From assembly GCF_022808775.1 (NCBI RefSeq), contig NZ_JAKZLA010000001.1, positions 372,001 through 436,000 of the forward strand: 64,000 bases of DNA, read 5' to 3'. Positions 17,330-27,688 of the stretch are shown here, piece by piece; the first letter of the stretch is position 1; every line of letters starts with the position of its first letter. This stretch comes from Geothrix terrae. GTDB lineage: Bacteria; Acidobacteriota; Holophagae; Holophagales; Holophagaceae. The notes under the pieces were generated by a model, which ran no database searches, was not told the origin of the DNA, and saw only the letters and a program-made list of their open reading frames with translations. The position numbers and the translations under genes are program-made.

Positions 17330-17486
17330 CCGGTACCGGCTGCGGATTAGCTGATAGCCAGGTCGTCAAAGCTAGGGCCGGAACAGCCTGTCGCGCGATC
17401 AAATTGCTTGTAATGTATTTAATAACATCATTTTAAAATGGATGTACCCCTGGGCAGCCGGCCTCGGCTGGCCCCATCTTTTTTTA
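17330..17486 (+). promoter_or_regulatory. Structured leader with intrinsic terminator, possible riboswitch
   Basis: The 273-base gap before the small exported protein has two structured parts. First, 17330-17400 is GC-rich with several self-complementary pieces (CCGGTACCGG, GGCT...AGCC) and a run GTCAAAGCTAGGGCC that faintly recalls the core of GEMM c-di-GMP/cGAMP aptamers. An AT-rich linker follows at 17401-17440. Second, an intrinsic terminator at 17452-17486 has stem GGGCAGCCG/CGGCTGGCCC followed by seven T. An aptamer-plus-terminator layout is plausible, but the GEMM GGCAAACC motif is absent. The terminator may instead serve fhs. Confidence 0.4.
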
Positions 17487-17553
17487 TTCGGGGGTGTTAT
17501 CGCGGCCTTCCGCAGGGTCGAAAAGAAGGTTGACCACCTGCGAGGAGCGCCCG

Positions 17554-17973
17554 ATGGGCCGCCTTGGAACCTTCCGATCGACCTGCCGCCTGGGGCTCCT
17601 GCTGGCCCTGGCCTGTGGCTCGGAAGTCGTGGTCATGGCCCAGAGCACGAGCAGCGCCACCTGCACCGTCCGGATCCGTCCTCGCGAAGCGGCGGATTAT
17701 GACCTTTCCACGGAAGTGACCATCCACGGCGTGGTCGATGGCTGGGAGGGCCGGTCGCTCCGGATCCGCCTGGCGGCCGGAGTTCTGTGGGTGGACACCG
17801 GCGGGTGGAACACGTCGAACCTGTTCGAAGCGGGAACCCCTCTCGAGGTTCTCGCGTCCCGGAGCGTGGTCGAGGGTCGGCAGCGGTTCCTCGCTCGCGA
17901 GATCCGCCATGCGAGGGGAGTCCTGACGATCCGGGACGCCTTCGGGGCGCCGATCCAGGCCGGCTCTCTCTAG
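17554..17973 (+). CDS. Small exported protein, hypothetical
   Basis: This is a 139-residue protein with a signal peptide-like N-terminus (basic start, LGLLLALACG core, cleavage near VMAQS). The mature part is rich in beta strands (TEVTIHGVVDGWEGRSLRIRLAAGVLWVDTG) in an OB-fold-like pattern. The start at 17554 follows GAGGAG at 17542-17547; a longer frame from 17494 has no such site. It is convergent with the pilus operon, with one base between stop codons. I do not recognise the family. Confidence 0.7.
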   Translation: MGRLGTFRSTCRLGLLLALACGSEVVVMAQSTSSATCTVRIRPREAADYDLSTEVTIHGVVDGWEGRSLRIRLAAGVLWVDTGGWNTSNLFEAGTPLEVLASRSVVEGRQRFLAREIRHARGVLTIRDAFGAPIQAGSL

Positions 17974-17974
17974 A

Positions 17975-18916
17975 TCAGTTGTAGGCCACCGTCACGCTGA
18001 AGGTTCCGGCGTAGTCTCCGTCGGGCTGATTGGCGGACACGTTCAGCGTGCCGCCCACGCTCAGCGTCTGCCGCCCGGTGGGATCCAGACGCCCCGTCGG
18101 GCCGGGAGAACTCGTGAAGGCGGTGATCGTGAGGGTCCCATCCGGAGAGCTGAGGACGACGCTGCCCGGGAGGGTGATGGCGTAGGTGGCGTTGGCGGCT
18201 CCGGTCACGGAGAAAGTGGCGGGTCCGACCGGCAGCTGGGAACCCAGGCTCACGCCGCCCGTCGTGCTGAGCGTGCCGGCGGGGCTGAGCACCACCGTTC
18301 CCGGAGCCGGGCTCGTGAAGACCGCCCCGAACCGCAGCCCCGTGAGCTCCGCGAGGCTGATGACGGGCGCGACCTGGATCTGCACCGAGAAGGTCATGGG
18401 GGTGACGGCTCCCTTGAAGGGGTCCATCACATTCAGGGTGTAGCTGCCGGAGTAGGTTCCCGCCGGCGTGGCGACGTTCGAGCCGACGGAGACGGTGGCG
18501 CCCAGGTAGTAGTAGCCCGTGGTGCCCGTGGAAGGGAAGGTGCCGCTGGTGGCGGGCTGGCAGTCCACGGCCGTGACGACCACTGTCGCGCCGCCCGGTC
18601 CCACGAGGGGGAAGGGAACGGGGCTGCCCGCCGAGGCGAACCAGCTGTCGCCCACCTTGCCGGTCAGGGTGAAGCTGCCCAGGCTGACGCCAGCGGAGGA
18701 ACCCAGGGCGGTGCCACCCGAGGCGCTCCGGTTCCCGGATGGCGAACTGAGCACCGCCGTCCCCCCGAAGGCGCTGGGGATGACATAGCCCAACGAGATG
18801 TCCGAGTACTTGTTGATGATCGGCACCCAGGCCTGGCTGAAGGCGGGGAGCGACGCGACCGCCAGAATCGCCAGGCAGAACCGTCGGGAGAGCGCTGAGA
18901 GGGCGGAGAAGCTCAT
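17975..18916 (-). CDS. Two-domain DUF4402 fimbrial subunit, probable tip or minor pilin
   Basis: This is a 313-residue exported protein with a signal peptide ending near PAFSQA. Two DUF4402-like domains are seen (about residues 35-185 and 190-313). The second ends GGTLNVSANQPDGDYAGTFSVTVAYN, nearly the same C-terminal signature as the major pilin (GGTLTLGANQTDGDYAGTFNVTVAYN; each split here for recognition by its shared NQxDGDYAGTF core). That terminal beta strand is the likely donor strand in chaperone-usher assembly. Last gene of the pilus operon, it overlaps the usher stop-start by four bases. The extra N-terminal domain suggests an adhesin or tip role. Confidence 0.8.
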   Translation of the reverse strand: MSFSALSALSRRFCLAILAVASLPAFSQAWVPIINKYSDISLGYVIPSAFGGTAVLSSPSGNRSASGGTALGSSAGVSLGSFTLTGKVGDSWFASAGSPVPFPLVGPGGATVVVTAVDCQPATSGTFPSTGTTGYYYLGATVSVGSNVATPAGTYSGSYTLNVMDPFKGAVTPMTFSVQIQVAPVISLAELTGLRFGAVFTSPAPGTVVLSPAGTLSTTGGVSLGSQLPVGPATFSVTGAANATYAITLPGSVVLSSPDGTLTITAFTSSPGPTGRLDPTGRQTLSVGGTLNVSANQPDGDYAGTFSVTVAYN

Positions 18917-21621
18917 GGTTGATCTTCTTTCCGGCCGTCCTGTCCCGGAAGGGGCGGGTTGGAGCGGTCTGGGGTGAGCAGGAGATCGAGGCCGTCCACG
19001 ACCGTGCCCTCGGAGGTCACGACCACAGGGATGGGCGGCAGTTTCGAGAGCCCGAAGCGCTGGATCTCGGCGTCCGGCACCCGGAGCTGGTAGGTGCCGG
19101 GCGGGAGATCGGACAGGGTGTAGAAACCGTCGAAGGCCGTCCGGGTGGTCTTGATGGGTTTGCCCTGGCTGTCCACGAGCTCCAGGAGCAGGCCGGGAAG
19201 CTCCCCGGAGGCGCCATCACGCTTCAGATAGGCCGTTCCCGTGACCTCGCCGAACAGCACCACGGGGACCTCGATCCGGGCCACATGGCCCTGGCGCGGG
19301 GTGATGCGCAGGCCCGGGCCCTGGGGTCGCATGAACGGATCTTCAAGGGTGGTGGAGTTGGCGGACAGGTTGGCGTCGAGATCGCCGGAGAGGTTGGTGA
19401 GGAAGGCCACGCCCTTCGTGTCCGTGCTGGCTGGCTGAGACGCGCCGTTCGCCAGGAAGCCGACTCCCTGGAGGGGCTTCTCATCGGCATCCATCACGCC
19501 ATTCCCATTGGCATCCAGGAAGGCGCGGGCGGAGACGGCGCCATGGGCGGCGATGCTCTGAGCCTGCGTGTGGACCCGGCCGTTCCGGGGTTCCCTGGCC
19601 AGGCCCACCCGGAAGGTGAGGTCCAGGGACAGGCGGCTGCGGGTGGAGTAGCCCAATTCCACGCTGAGGGCATAGGTGCCCTGGGTCTTGTAGGCCCCGA
19701 GCTGCACCAGGGTGTCGTTGGATGCCACCGAGTGCGTGAGCCCGGCCCGGAGGTTGAAGGGGATGAAGACCGGCGTTTCCAGGAAGGTGGACAGGGCATT
19801 CAAGCGCCGGGCGCCGCCGCCCAATTGATAGTTCGCCTGCGCCCGCAGCGAGAAGGTCCGGAAGAACTTGCTGGCGAGAAAGTCGCCGATGGTGGTCGCG
19901 GGGAAGGGCGTCGCCGTGTCCAGGCCCCGGGTGAGGGTGATCTCGTTGGAGAGAAAGTACCCCTGGAAGGAGGTGGAGAGGCGGTTGTAGAGACGATCGA
20001 TGCTGCCGCCCGCGAGGAGCCGGTCCCGGGCGGCGCCGAGGTCCAGCGTGACGAGGCTGCGCTCCAGGCTGGGCAGCAGGGAGGAGGTCTCCAGGCCGCT
20101 GCGGCTCCGGATCGGGCCGTAGATGGGCCGGAACACCTCGCTGGAGAAGCCATCCTGGAGTTGCGCATGCTTGACCGTGAGGCTGGTTGAGCCCAGGCGG
20201 CTCCGGAGACCCAGCTGGGCGACGCTGCCTCCGAGCTGGTCGCTGACCGCGCTGAAGGTCGCCGACAGAGGCTTCCAGAACCCCTGAAGATCGATTCCGC
20301 GGTAGGCGTGATGGCGCCCGTCCAGGTCCAGGCCGGACAGGGAGAAGCCGGCCGTGAACTGCCGGGAGAGGCCGTAGCGTCCTTCGACCTGGCCCCGCTT
20401 TCCAGCCTGGCGGGGATCCACACCCACCAGCCGGTACTGGAACTCGCCCTCCGGTGTCTGGTTCTCGCTCACATCGAAGCGCACGACTTCCTCGCGGCGC
20501 TGCCCCTGGGGGCCATAGAACACCAGGCGGAAATCGTTCCAGCCGAAGTAGAGCGGCACATTCAGGAATTCATAGCGGCCATCGGGGCGGGAGGCCTGGA
20601 AACCCAGGAGAGCCTGGTTCCGGTAGAGTTCCACCTGCCAGCCCGGCGACAGGTTCCCCTGGAAGGAATGGCGGTCGAAGGCGTTTTCCCGCTGGAGAGG
20701 ATAGTTGGTGAGCAGGGCTCCCGTGCCCGCCATGGGCAGGGTGAGCAGGCTCAGGCCCGGATCGAGCACTTCCCCGAAAGCGAACTCCGTCGCCTTGAGC
20801 GGGCCGAGCAGGCCCGCGTGGGGATCGCGGCGGCCCATGGCCATCCGGAACTCTGAGAGGCCGCTCTCGGTATCGAGGATCGCGTAGAGGTTCGAAGACA
20901 GCCCGAGGAAATCCCCCGCGGCGAACGTGGTGCTCTGGGCCCGGATGTGCCGATCCGCATCGGGCGACGTCTGGGCCGTCAAGCGCAGTGTCTCGTCCAC
21001 CATCGGCACTTCGAGGATGCGGTAGGGATCCGGCGATCGCGGGAAGACCTTCGGGCCCTCCGAAGGACGGAACCGGCCGACCATGCGCTCCCGCTTCCAA
21101 CGCTCCTGGATGGGAAGGGGTTCCCGGGGCGACACGGCGATGGATGAGCTGCGGAGGACGACCTGGAAATCCAGGGGCAGCCACGTGGCGAGGAGGCGCG
21201 TGTCCACGTAGATGTCATCCGCGTGGAGTTCCATCAAGGACCGGTCGAGCGGCAGGCTTCGGCCCTCCACCACCGCCGTCCCCGCCACGACGTCCAGGTC
21301 GAAGCGGCGCTTCTCGTTGATGAAGAAGCCCGAGGCCCGGCCGCGGTTGGGATCGACCTCGATGGCCAGGTCCAGCAGGCGGCACAGCTCCCCCAGGGGC
21401 ACCAGCACGCCGTCCTTCGCGGGAAATCCAGGGAAGGTGCTGCTGACGGTCGACTGGTCCAGACGCAGGGCGAAGAGGAAGACCTCCTCCTCGGAGCGGT
21501 TCACGAGCATCCCCGGCAGGGCGGTGGTGTCTGCGGGAGCCAGGCCTCCGGCATGCAGCATGGCCGCCACCCCCAAGAGGGCCGGGCCCAGGAGGGCCTT
21601 GCGGACGGCGGGACGGCCCAT
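18913..21621 (-). CDS. Fimbrial outer-membrane usher, divergent type
   Basis: This 902-residue protein is predicted to translocate and polymerise pilus subunits in the outer membrane. After a signal peptide, an N-terminal domain with VLVPLGELCRLLDLAIEV and a long beta-barrel follow. The barrel includes a plug-like segment near residues 340-400 (GRYEFLNVPLYFGWNDFRLVFYG is part of the usher core). The C-terminus carries carboxypeptidase-regulatory-like beta domains: ARAFLDANGNGVMDADEKP and FDGFYTLSDLPPGTYQLRVP. This composition fits divergent chaperone-usher lineages rather than the classical PapC/FimD group. It sits between the chaperone, ending one base before its ATG, and the two-domain subunit. 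Confidence 0.82.
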   Translation of the reverse strand: MGRPAVRKALLGPALLGVAAMLHAGGLAPADTTALPGMLVNRSEEEVFLFALRLDQSTVSSTFPGFPAKDGVLVPLGELCRLLDLAIEVDPNRGRASGFFINEKRRFDLDVVAGTAVVEGRSLPLDRSLMELHADDIYVDTRLLATWLPLDFQVVLRSSSIAVSPREPLPIQERWKRERMVGRFRPSEGPKVFPRSPDPYRILEVPMVDETLRLTAQTSPDADRHIRAQSTTFAAGDFLGLSSNLYAILDTESGLSEFRMAMGRRDPHAGLLGPLKATEFAFGEVLDPGLSLLTLPMAGTGALLTNYPLQRENAFDRHSFQGNLSPGWQVELYRNQALLGFQASRPDGRYEFLNVPLYFGWNDFRLVFYGPQGQRREEVVRFDVSENQTPEGEFQYRLVGVDPRQAGKRGQVEGRYGLSRQFTAGFSLSGLDLDGRHHAYRGIDLQGFWKPLSATFSAVSDQLGGSVAQLGLRSRLGSTSLTVKHAQLQDGFSSEVFRPIYGPIRSRSGLETSSLLPSLERSLVTLDLGAARDRLLAGGSIDRLYNRLSTSFQGYFLSNEITLTRGLDTATPFPATTIGDFLASKFFRTFSLRAQANYQLGGGARRLNALSTFLETPVFIPFNLRAGLTHSVASNDTLVQLGAYKTQGTYALSVELGYSTRSRLSLDLTFRVGLAREPRNGRVHTQAQSIAAHGAVSARAFLDANGNGVMDADEKPLQGVGFLANGASQPASTDTKGVAFLTNLSGDLDANLSANSTTLEDPFMRPQGPGLRITPRQGHVARIEVPVVLFGEVTGTAYLKRDGASGELPGLLLELVDSQGKPIKTTRTAFDGFYTLSDLPPGTYQLRVPDAEIQRFGLSKLPPIPVVVTSEGTVVDGLDLLLTPDRSNPPLPGQDGRKEDQP

Positions 21622-22473
21622 TCAGGGGGTCGTCATGACGGTTTCCGCGAGCAGGCGGCCGCCATCCAGAACGGGCTGGGAGTAGGCGATGCGGATCCGG
21701 CTGCCGGGAGGGATGGGCTGGCCACTCCGGATGGGCAGGGTGACGGTCCGGCCGGAGTTCGGGGTGTATACGGCCAGGCCTGAGGCTTCCGCCAGGACTT
21801 CCGGGGCTCCGGCGGCCGGGAGGAGCGTGGCTTTGAGGTCGCCGTAGACCGACTGGTTGCCGCTGCGGTCCAGGCGGAAGCGCAGCACGCCGCCCTTGGC
21901 GTCGAAGGTGGGCGCGGTGATGGATATGCTGGCGGACGTCTTGCCGTGTCGCACGATGAGGGGGATGGCGATTCCATAGACGGGCGTGAGCTTGATGGCG
22001 ATTCCCTTGGGCGCCTCCGCCACGGCCTGGGGCGCGGGCACGGGAGCGTCCGGAGGTACCGCCCGGAAGGTCATGTGCAGGCGGTATTCCCCCTCGGGCA
22101 GCTGGGCCGGCTTGCGCACCTGGATGCGCACGGTCTGGGATTCCCGGGGGTCGAGGGTCACCTGCCGGGGGGAGAAGCGGAACAGCGGCCGGAGGTTCTC
22201 GGTGCCCGGGTCGAACGGCAGCTCCTTGATGCCGCCCATCTCGTCCATCTCCATGCGCACCAGGGAAATCCGGAAGGTGGCCCGGGCCTGCCCGATGTTC
22301 GAGAGGTTCAGCTCGGCACTCCGCTTGCGCTCCTCGAACACCACCCGGGTCGGGGCCACCAGGAGGTCACCGATGCCCCCGTCGGCTGGCGGGGGTGGCG
22401 TCTGGGCCGGAAGACCGAGCGCGAGCAGGCCGAGGAACAGGCTGGAGATGACCCGGGAGCGGAGATGAAGCAT
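21622..22473 (-). CDS. Periplasmic pilus chaperone, PapD-like
   Basis: This is a 283-residue protein with a signal peptide (LFLGLLALGLPAQ). Two immunoglobulin-like domains follow: the first has VAPTRVVFEERKRSAELNLSN and FRFSPRQVTLDPRESQTVRI, matching the PapD-type N-terminal fold. GEYRLHMTFRAVP is the strand that would carry subunit contact residues. The second domain runs from about residue 165. It should cap DUF4402 subunits in the periplasm and deliver them to the usher immediately downstream. It starts with a TTGAGGTCTC-type site just upstream. Confidence 0.87.
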   Translation of the reverse strand: MLHLRSRVISSLFLGLLALGLPAQTPPPPADGGIGDLLVAPTRVVFEERKRSAELNLSNIGQARATFRISLVRMEMDEMGGIKELPFDPGTENLRPLFRFSPRQVTLDPRESQTVRIQVRKPAQLPEGEYRLHMTFRAVPPDAPVPAPQAVAEAPKGIAIKLTPVYGIAIPLIVRHGKTSASISITAPTFDAKGGVLRFRLDRSGNQSVYGDLKATLLPAAGAPEVLAEASGLAVYTPNSGRTVTLPIRSGQPIPPGSRIRIAYSQPVLDGGRLLAETVMTTP

Positions 22474-22490
22474 GAGACCTCAAGTACGGA

Positions 22491-22519
22491 GAAAACCCAG
22501 GGCGCGGGTACGCCCTGGG
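22491..22519 (-). terminator. Intergenic attenuator between major pilin and chaperone
   Basis: Read on the minus strand, a perfect 9-bp stem (CCCAGGGCG and CGCCCTGGG) with a six-base loop is followed by TTTTC. It lies in the 68-base gap after the pilin stop. It should end many transcripts after the pilin, giving excess subunit over chaperone and usher. Confidence 0.8.
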
Positions 22520-22541
22520 TGGACCAGCGGATCAGCGGGCC

Positions 22542-23084
22542 TCAGTTATAGGCGACCGTGACATTGAAGGTGCCGGCGTAGTCGCCATCGGTCTGATTGG
22601 CGCCGAGGGTCAGGGTGCCGCCCACCGTAAAGGTCTGCGAGGCGTTGGCCGCGGAGGGGAGCAGGCCGGTGGCCGTGGTCGTGGCGGCGGCGCCCGCGAC
22701 GGAGGCGGTGAACTTGCTCACGGGCATGGGGGTGCCGGAGCCGGTCAGCGTCACGGTGCCGTCGGCCGGGAGGGTGATGGCATAGGTGGCGCTGCGCTTC
22801 CCGGTCACCTTGAATTCCGCGGCGCTGACGGAGCCGGTGGTGCCCAGGGTCGGATTGGTGCTCGTGCGGGTGTTGTTCTGGGGGTCCAGCGTCACGTCGC
22901 CACCAGTGGTGCTTGCGAAGATGTCGCCGAAGCTCAGGCCGCCATTGGTGAGGCTCACCGAGATCGGCACGTAGATGCGGGCCGAGGCGGGGACATTGGA
23001 CGCCGTGGCGGTGGCGGACTGCGCGAAGGCGGCCGGCGCGGCCAGAAGAAGGGCGCCCGCGAAGATACGGGAGAGGGTGTGCAT
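22542..23084 (-). CDS. Major pilin subunit, DUF4402 family
   Basis: This is a 180-residue exported protein with signal peptide MHTLSRIFAGALLLAAPAAF, cleaved near FAQSA. The mature domain is threonine/alanine-rich beta sandwich with ISVSLTNGGLSFGDIFAS, SAAEFKVTGKRSATYAITLP and the C-terminal NQTDGDYAGTFNVTVAYN strand shared with the distal subunit. It is the first gene of the pilus operon. The start at 23084 follows AAGGAG at 23091-23096; a longer frame to 23147 is not supported. A TATAAA (23208-23213) lies about 124 bases upstream and may be part of its promoter. Confidence 0.85.
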   Translation of the reverse strand: MHTLSRIFAGALLLAAPAAFAQSATATASNVPASARIYVPISVSLTNGGLSFGDIFASTTGGDVTLDPQNNTRTSTNPTLGTTGSVSAAEFKVTGKRSATYAITLPADGTVTLTGSGTPMPVSKFTASVAGAAATTTATGLLPSAANASQTFTVGGTLTLGANQTDGDYAGTFNVTVAYN

Positions 23085-23490
23085 GTGTGGCTCCTTGAGG
23101 TGTTTAGAGGGATGGACATGAGCGGGGGTGCCACGTGGCTCCCACATCTCAGACCCGATGTGTTTCTGTTAGGGTTGCATAAATAAATAGTGAATATTCA
23201 TGGGAAATTTATACTGAGTGCGGTAATTGCCTAAGAGGCTCGATGCCCGGCAATTTTCTTCCTGGGGCGATCGCATGAATGGGCTATGCGTGCCCTGCCA
23301 GCATCCAGGCCAGTCGAGTTCAGGCGACGGATCCACCAGGTACGCCTGGGGCGGCACCACGCGCGGCGCCACGCGCGAGACTAGGCCTGGCGCGCCTTCG
23401 GGATGGAGGGCGCGGGGTTGACTCGGGGATGGGCGAACTCGTCATATCCGGCTTGACGGCCAGCTTCGCCCCACACCTGAGTTTTGGCCG
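23085..23490. other. Intergenic region between pilin promoter and isocitrate dehydrogenase terminator
   Basis: About 400 bases with no convincing gene. The part next to the pilin (23160-23230) is AT-rich and probably holds the promoter and leader. The middle (23330-23420) is very GC-rich with self-complementary pieces such as CCAGGTACGCCTGG and GCGCGGCGCCACGCGC. Short frames here have no ribosome sites and poor composition. Confidence 0.5.
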
Positions 23491-23538
23491 AAAAGCCTGC
23501 GGGTGCCGGGACACTATGCATCCCGACACCCGCAAGGC
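23491..23538 (-). terminator. Intrinsic terminator after isocitrate dehydrogenase
   Basis: On the minus strand a long, nearly perfect stem (arms 23495-23511 and 23521-23538) is followed by TTTT (plus-strand AAAA at 23491-23494). It begins 24 bases after the icd stop. Confidence 0.85.
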
Positions 23539-23561
23539 GCCTTCGGTTGTTCCGGACTGGA

Positions 23562-25796
<2,235 letters not shown>

Positions 25797-25952
25797 TTAT
25801 GGGCGTTTACGGCAGCGCCGGGGCCTGGACCCCCGCTGTTCCGGCACAGGGCATTCAAGGCAGGCTCCCACGGGGAAAGCCTGCCATCAAGCGGGTTTCC
25901 CTGTGGGGACGGGGAATTGGGACTTCCGTCACTCCGGCCCTGGGCAGATCTC

Positions 25953-26882
25953 TCAGCCCACCACCGGCATGGCAGCTCCGGAAGCGGCCCTGACCTCGCC
26001 GCGGGCCAGGGTGAAGTCCATGCGGCCGAGGTTCACGCCGCCGAATCCGACCTGGAACACGAGGGTCTCCCCCTGGGCCTGCTTCACCTTCACCGGAGCG
26101 TCCAGGAAGGTGTGGCTGTGGCCGCCGACGATGGCGTCGATGCCCGCCACCTGGCCGGGCAGGCGCAAATCGTCATGGGCGGCGTCCTTCACGTCGTAGC
26201 CCAGGTGGGAGAGGACCACCACCAGATCCACCTTCTCGACCTCCCGGAGCCGCTTCACCACGGGCTTCAGACTCTCGTAGGGATCTCTCCAGACGATCCC
26301 CTCGTGGTTCTTCGGGGCCACCAGGCCCGCGAAGGCCACGCCCACACCGGTGATGCCGACCTTCACGCCCGGGAACTCCCGGACCATGTAGGGCCGGATC
26401 CGCTTGGCCAGCTCCGGCGCGCCTTTGCAGTCGAAGTTGCAGTTCAGAAAGGCGAAGGGCGGGTTCCTGTGCTGGAGCTTCTCCATGGACGCCATGGCCT
26501 CCACCAGCATCTCCACCCCGTTGTCGAAGTCGTGGTTGCCCAGGGTGGTGGCGTCGTAGCCCACCATCCGCATGAGCTGGTAGTCCAGGCGGCCTTTGTA
26601 GCGGTTGAAGTAGGGCGTCCCCTGGAAAGTGTCACCGGCGTCCAACAGCAGCACGGGCCCCAGCTGGCTCCGGAGCTGCTTCACGAGGGTGGCCCGCCTA
26701 GCCATGCCGCCCTTGCCGCTGATGGCGCCGTTGCCGGGGCCGAAGGGCTCGATGCGGGAGTGGGTGTCGTTGGTGTGCAGCAGGGTGATGCGACCTGCGG
26801 CCGGGCCTTCCGCCGCCTTCATGGGCACCTGGGAGGCGACGGCGGCGGCGCTGAGGGAGGCGAGAAACGTGCGGCGCTCCAT
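25953..26882 (-). CDS. 5'-nucleotidase-type metallophosphoesterase, catalytic half, Tat-exported
   Basis: This is the calcineurin-like catalytic domain of a UshA-type 5'-nucleotidase, 309 residues. Metal motifs are LLHTNDTHS, LLDAGDTFQG, TLGNHDFDNG, VVLSHLG and GGHSHTF. The N-terminus ERRTFLASLSAAAVAS is a twin-arginine signal (RRTFL), suggesting export after folding. The substrate-binding C-terminal domain normally fused to it is instead encoded by the gene immediately upstream (8-base gap). The start at 26882 is chosen because the signal peptide begins there; the longer frame overlaps the upstream gene. Confidence 0.88.
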   Translation of the reverse strand: MERRTFLASLSAAAVASQVPMKAAEGPAAGRITLLHTNDTHSRIEPFGPGNGAISGKGGMARRATLVKQLRSQLGPVLLLDAGDTFQGTPYFNRYKGRLDYQLMRMVGYDATTLGNHDFDNGVEMLVEAMASMEKLQHRNPPFAFLNCNFDCKGAPELAKRIRPYMVREFPGVKVGITGVGVAFAGLVAPKNHEGIVWRDPYESLKPVVKRLREVEKVDLVVVLSHLGYDVKDAAHDDLRLPGQVAGIDAIVGGHSHTFLDAPVKVKQAQGETLVFQVGFGGVNLGRMDFTLARGEVRAASGAAMPVVG

Positions 26883-26890
26883 GGTCTCTC

Positions 26891-27688
26891 CTACAACTTG
26901 AACGTCTTGTCGCGGATGGCTTCCAGGATCGGGACAGGCACGGTGTAGCGCCCCGGCGCCGGCGGCAGCAGGTCCTTGCCCGCCTTGCCCAGGGCGGCGC
27001 ACTGGTCCAGGAGCATCTGACGGAGGGTGACGCCCGTGGTGAAAGGCCTGCGGCCCTTCTTCAGGGTGGGGATGGAGTCACCGCCACCATAGAGGTAGTC
27101 GGTGGTGGCGACCTTCACCACGGCCGCGGGATCGATGGGGCTGCCATCCTCCCAGGTGACGGTGAGGACGGCCTGCTGCGGCGTCCCCTCCACCTTCACC
27201 TTCACGCCGGAGCAGGGCTCGCCGCCCCGGCGGAGCAGCCCCTCCTTCACCACCTGGATGACCTCGGCTCCGGTGAGCTCGATGACGATCAGCTCGTTCT
27301 CGAAGGGCATCAGCTCGAAGATGTCGCCCACCTTCAGCTGGCCGGGGCGCAGGTTGGCCCTCAGACCCCCGGCGTTGGTGATGGCGAAGCGCACTGGCGC
27401 ACCAACCAGGGGCTGGGCCGCGTGGCGCATGACGTCGGAGACCCAGTAGCCCAGCAGGTTTTCCTCGCCCCGTCTCCCGCGGAACACGCCCTGGGGCGCC
27501 TGCACCAGCGGCTGGCCGAAGCTGGCCCGGATCTCCTCCGCCAGGGGCGCGATGATCTTCTGGATCTCGGGATCATCCGGGATCGTTTCGGTGACGGGGA
27601 TGACTTCGGCCTTGACGCTCGGCGGCTGGGCCGTCACGGGGACGGCAAGCAGGAGGGCGAGCAGGACGCTAGCTGGCGATGGCTTCAC
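26891..27688 (-). CDS. 5'-nucleotidase C-terminal domain protein, Sec-exported
   Basis: This is a 265-residue protein with a Sec-type signal peptide (VLLALLLAVPVTAQ) and the 5_nucleotid_C fold. Substrate-pocket motifs are NAGGLRANLRPGQLKVGD, FENELIVIELTG and TDYLYGGGDSIPTL. It has no catalytic metal domain, which is encoded by the next gene. In UshA-type enzymes the two domains form one chain, so here a two-subunit enzyme is likely. It overlaps the upstream membrane-protein stop by 20 bases. Confidence 0.86.
   Translation of the reverse strand: MKPSPASVLLALLLAVPVTAQPPSVKAEVIPVTETIPDDPEIQKIIAPLAEEIRASFGQPLVQAPQGVFRGRRGEENLLGYWVSDVMRHAAQPLVGAPVRFAITNAGGLRANLRPGQLKVGDIFELMPFENELIVIELTGAEVIQVVKEGLLRRGGEPCSGVKVKVEGTPQQAVLTVTWEDGSPIDPAAVVKVATTDYLYGGGDSIPTLKKGRRPFTTGVTLRQMLLDQCAALGKAGKDLLPPAPGRYTVPVPILEAIRDKTFKL

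Noticed and set aside
17330-17400. Firm GEMM c-di-GMP riboswitch call
   Set aside because: The GGCAAACC segment and a clear GNRA-capped P1b hairpin are missing; only a weak core resemblance remains.
25859-25885. Terminator for the nucleotidase genes
   Set aside because: The stem GGCAGGCT/AGCCTGCC is clear but there is no T tract on the minus strand, so it was not listed as a terminator.
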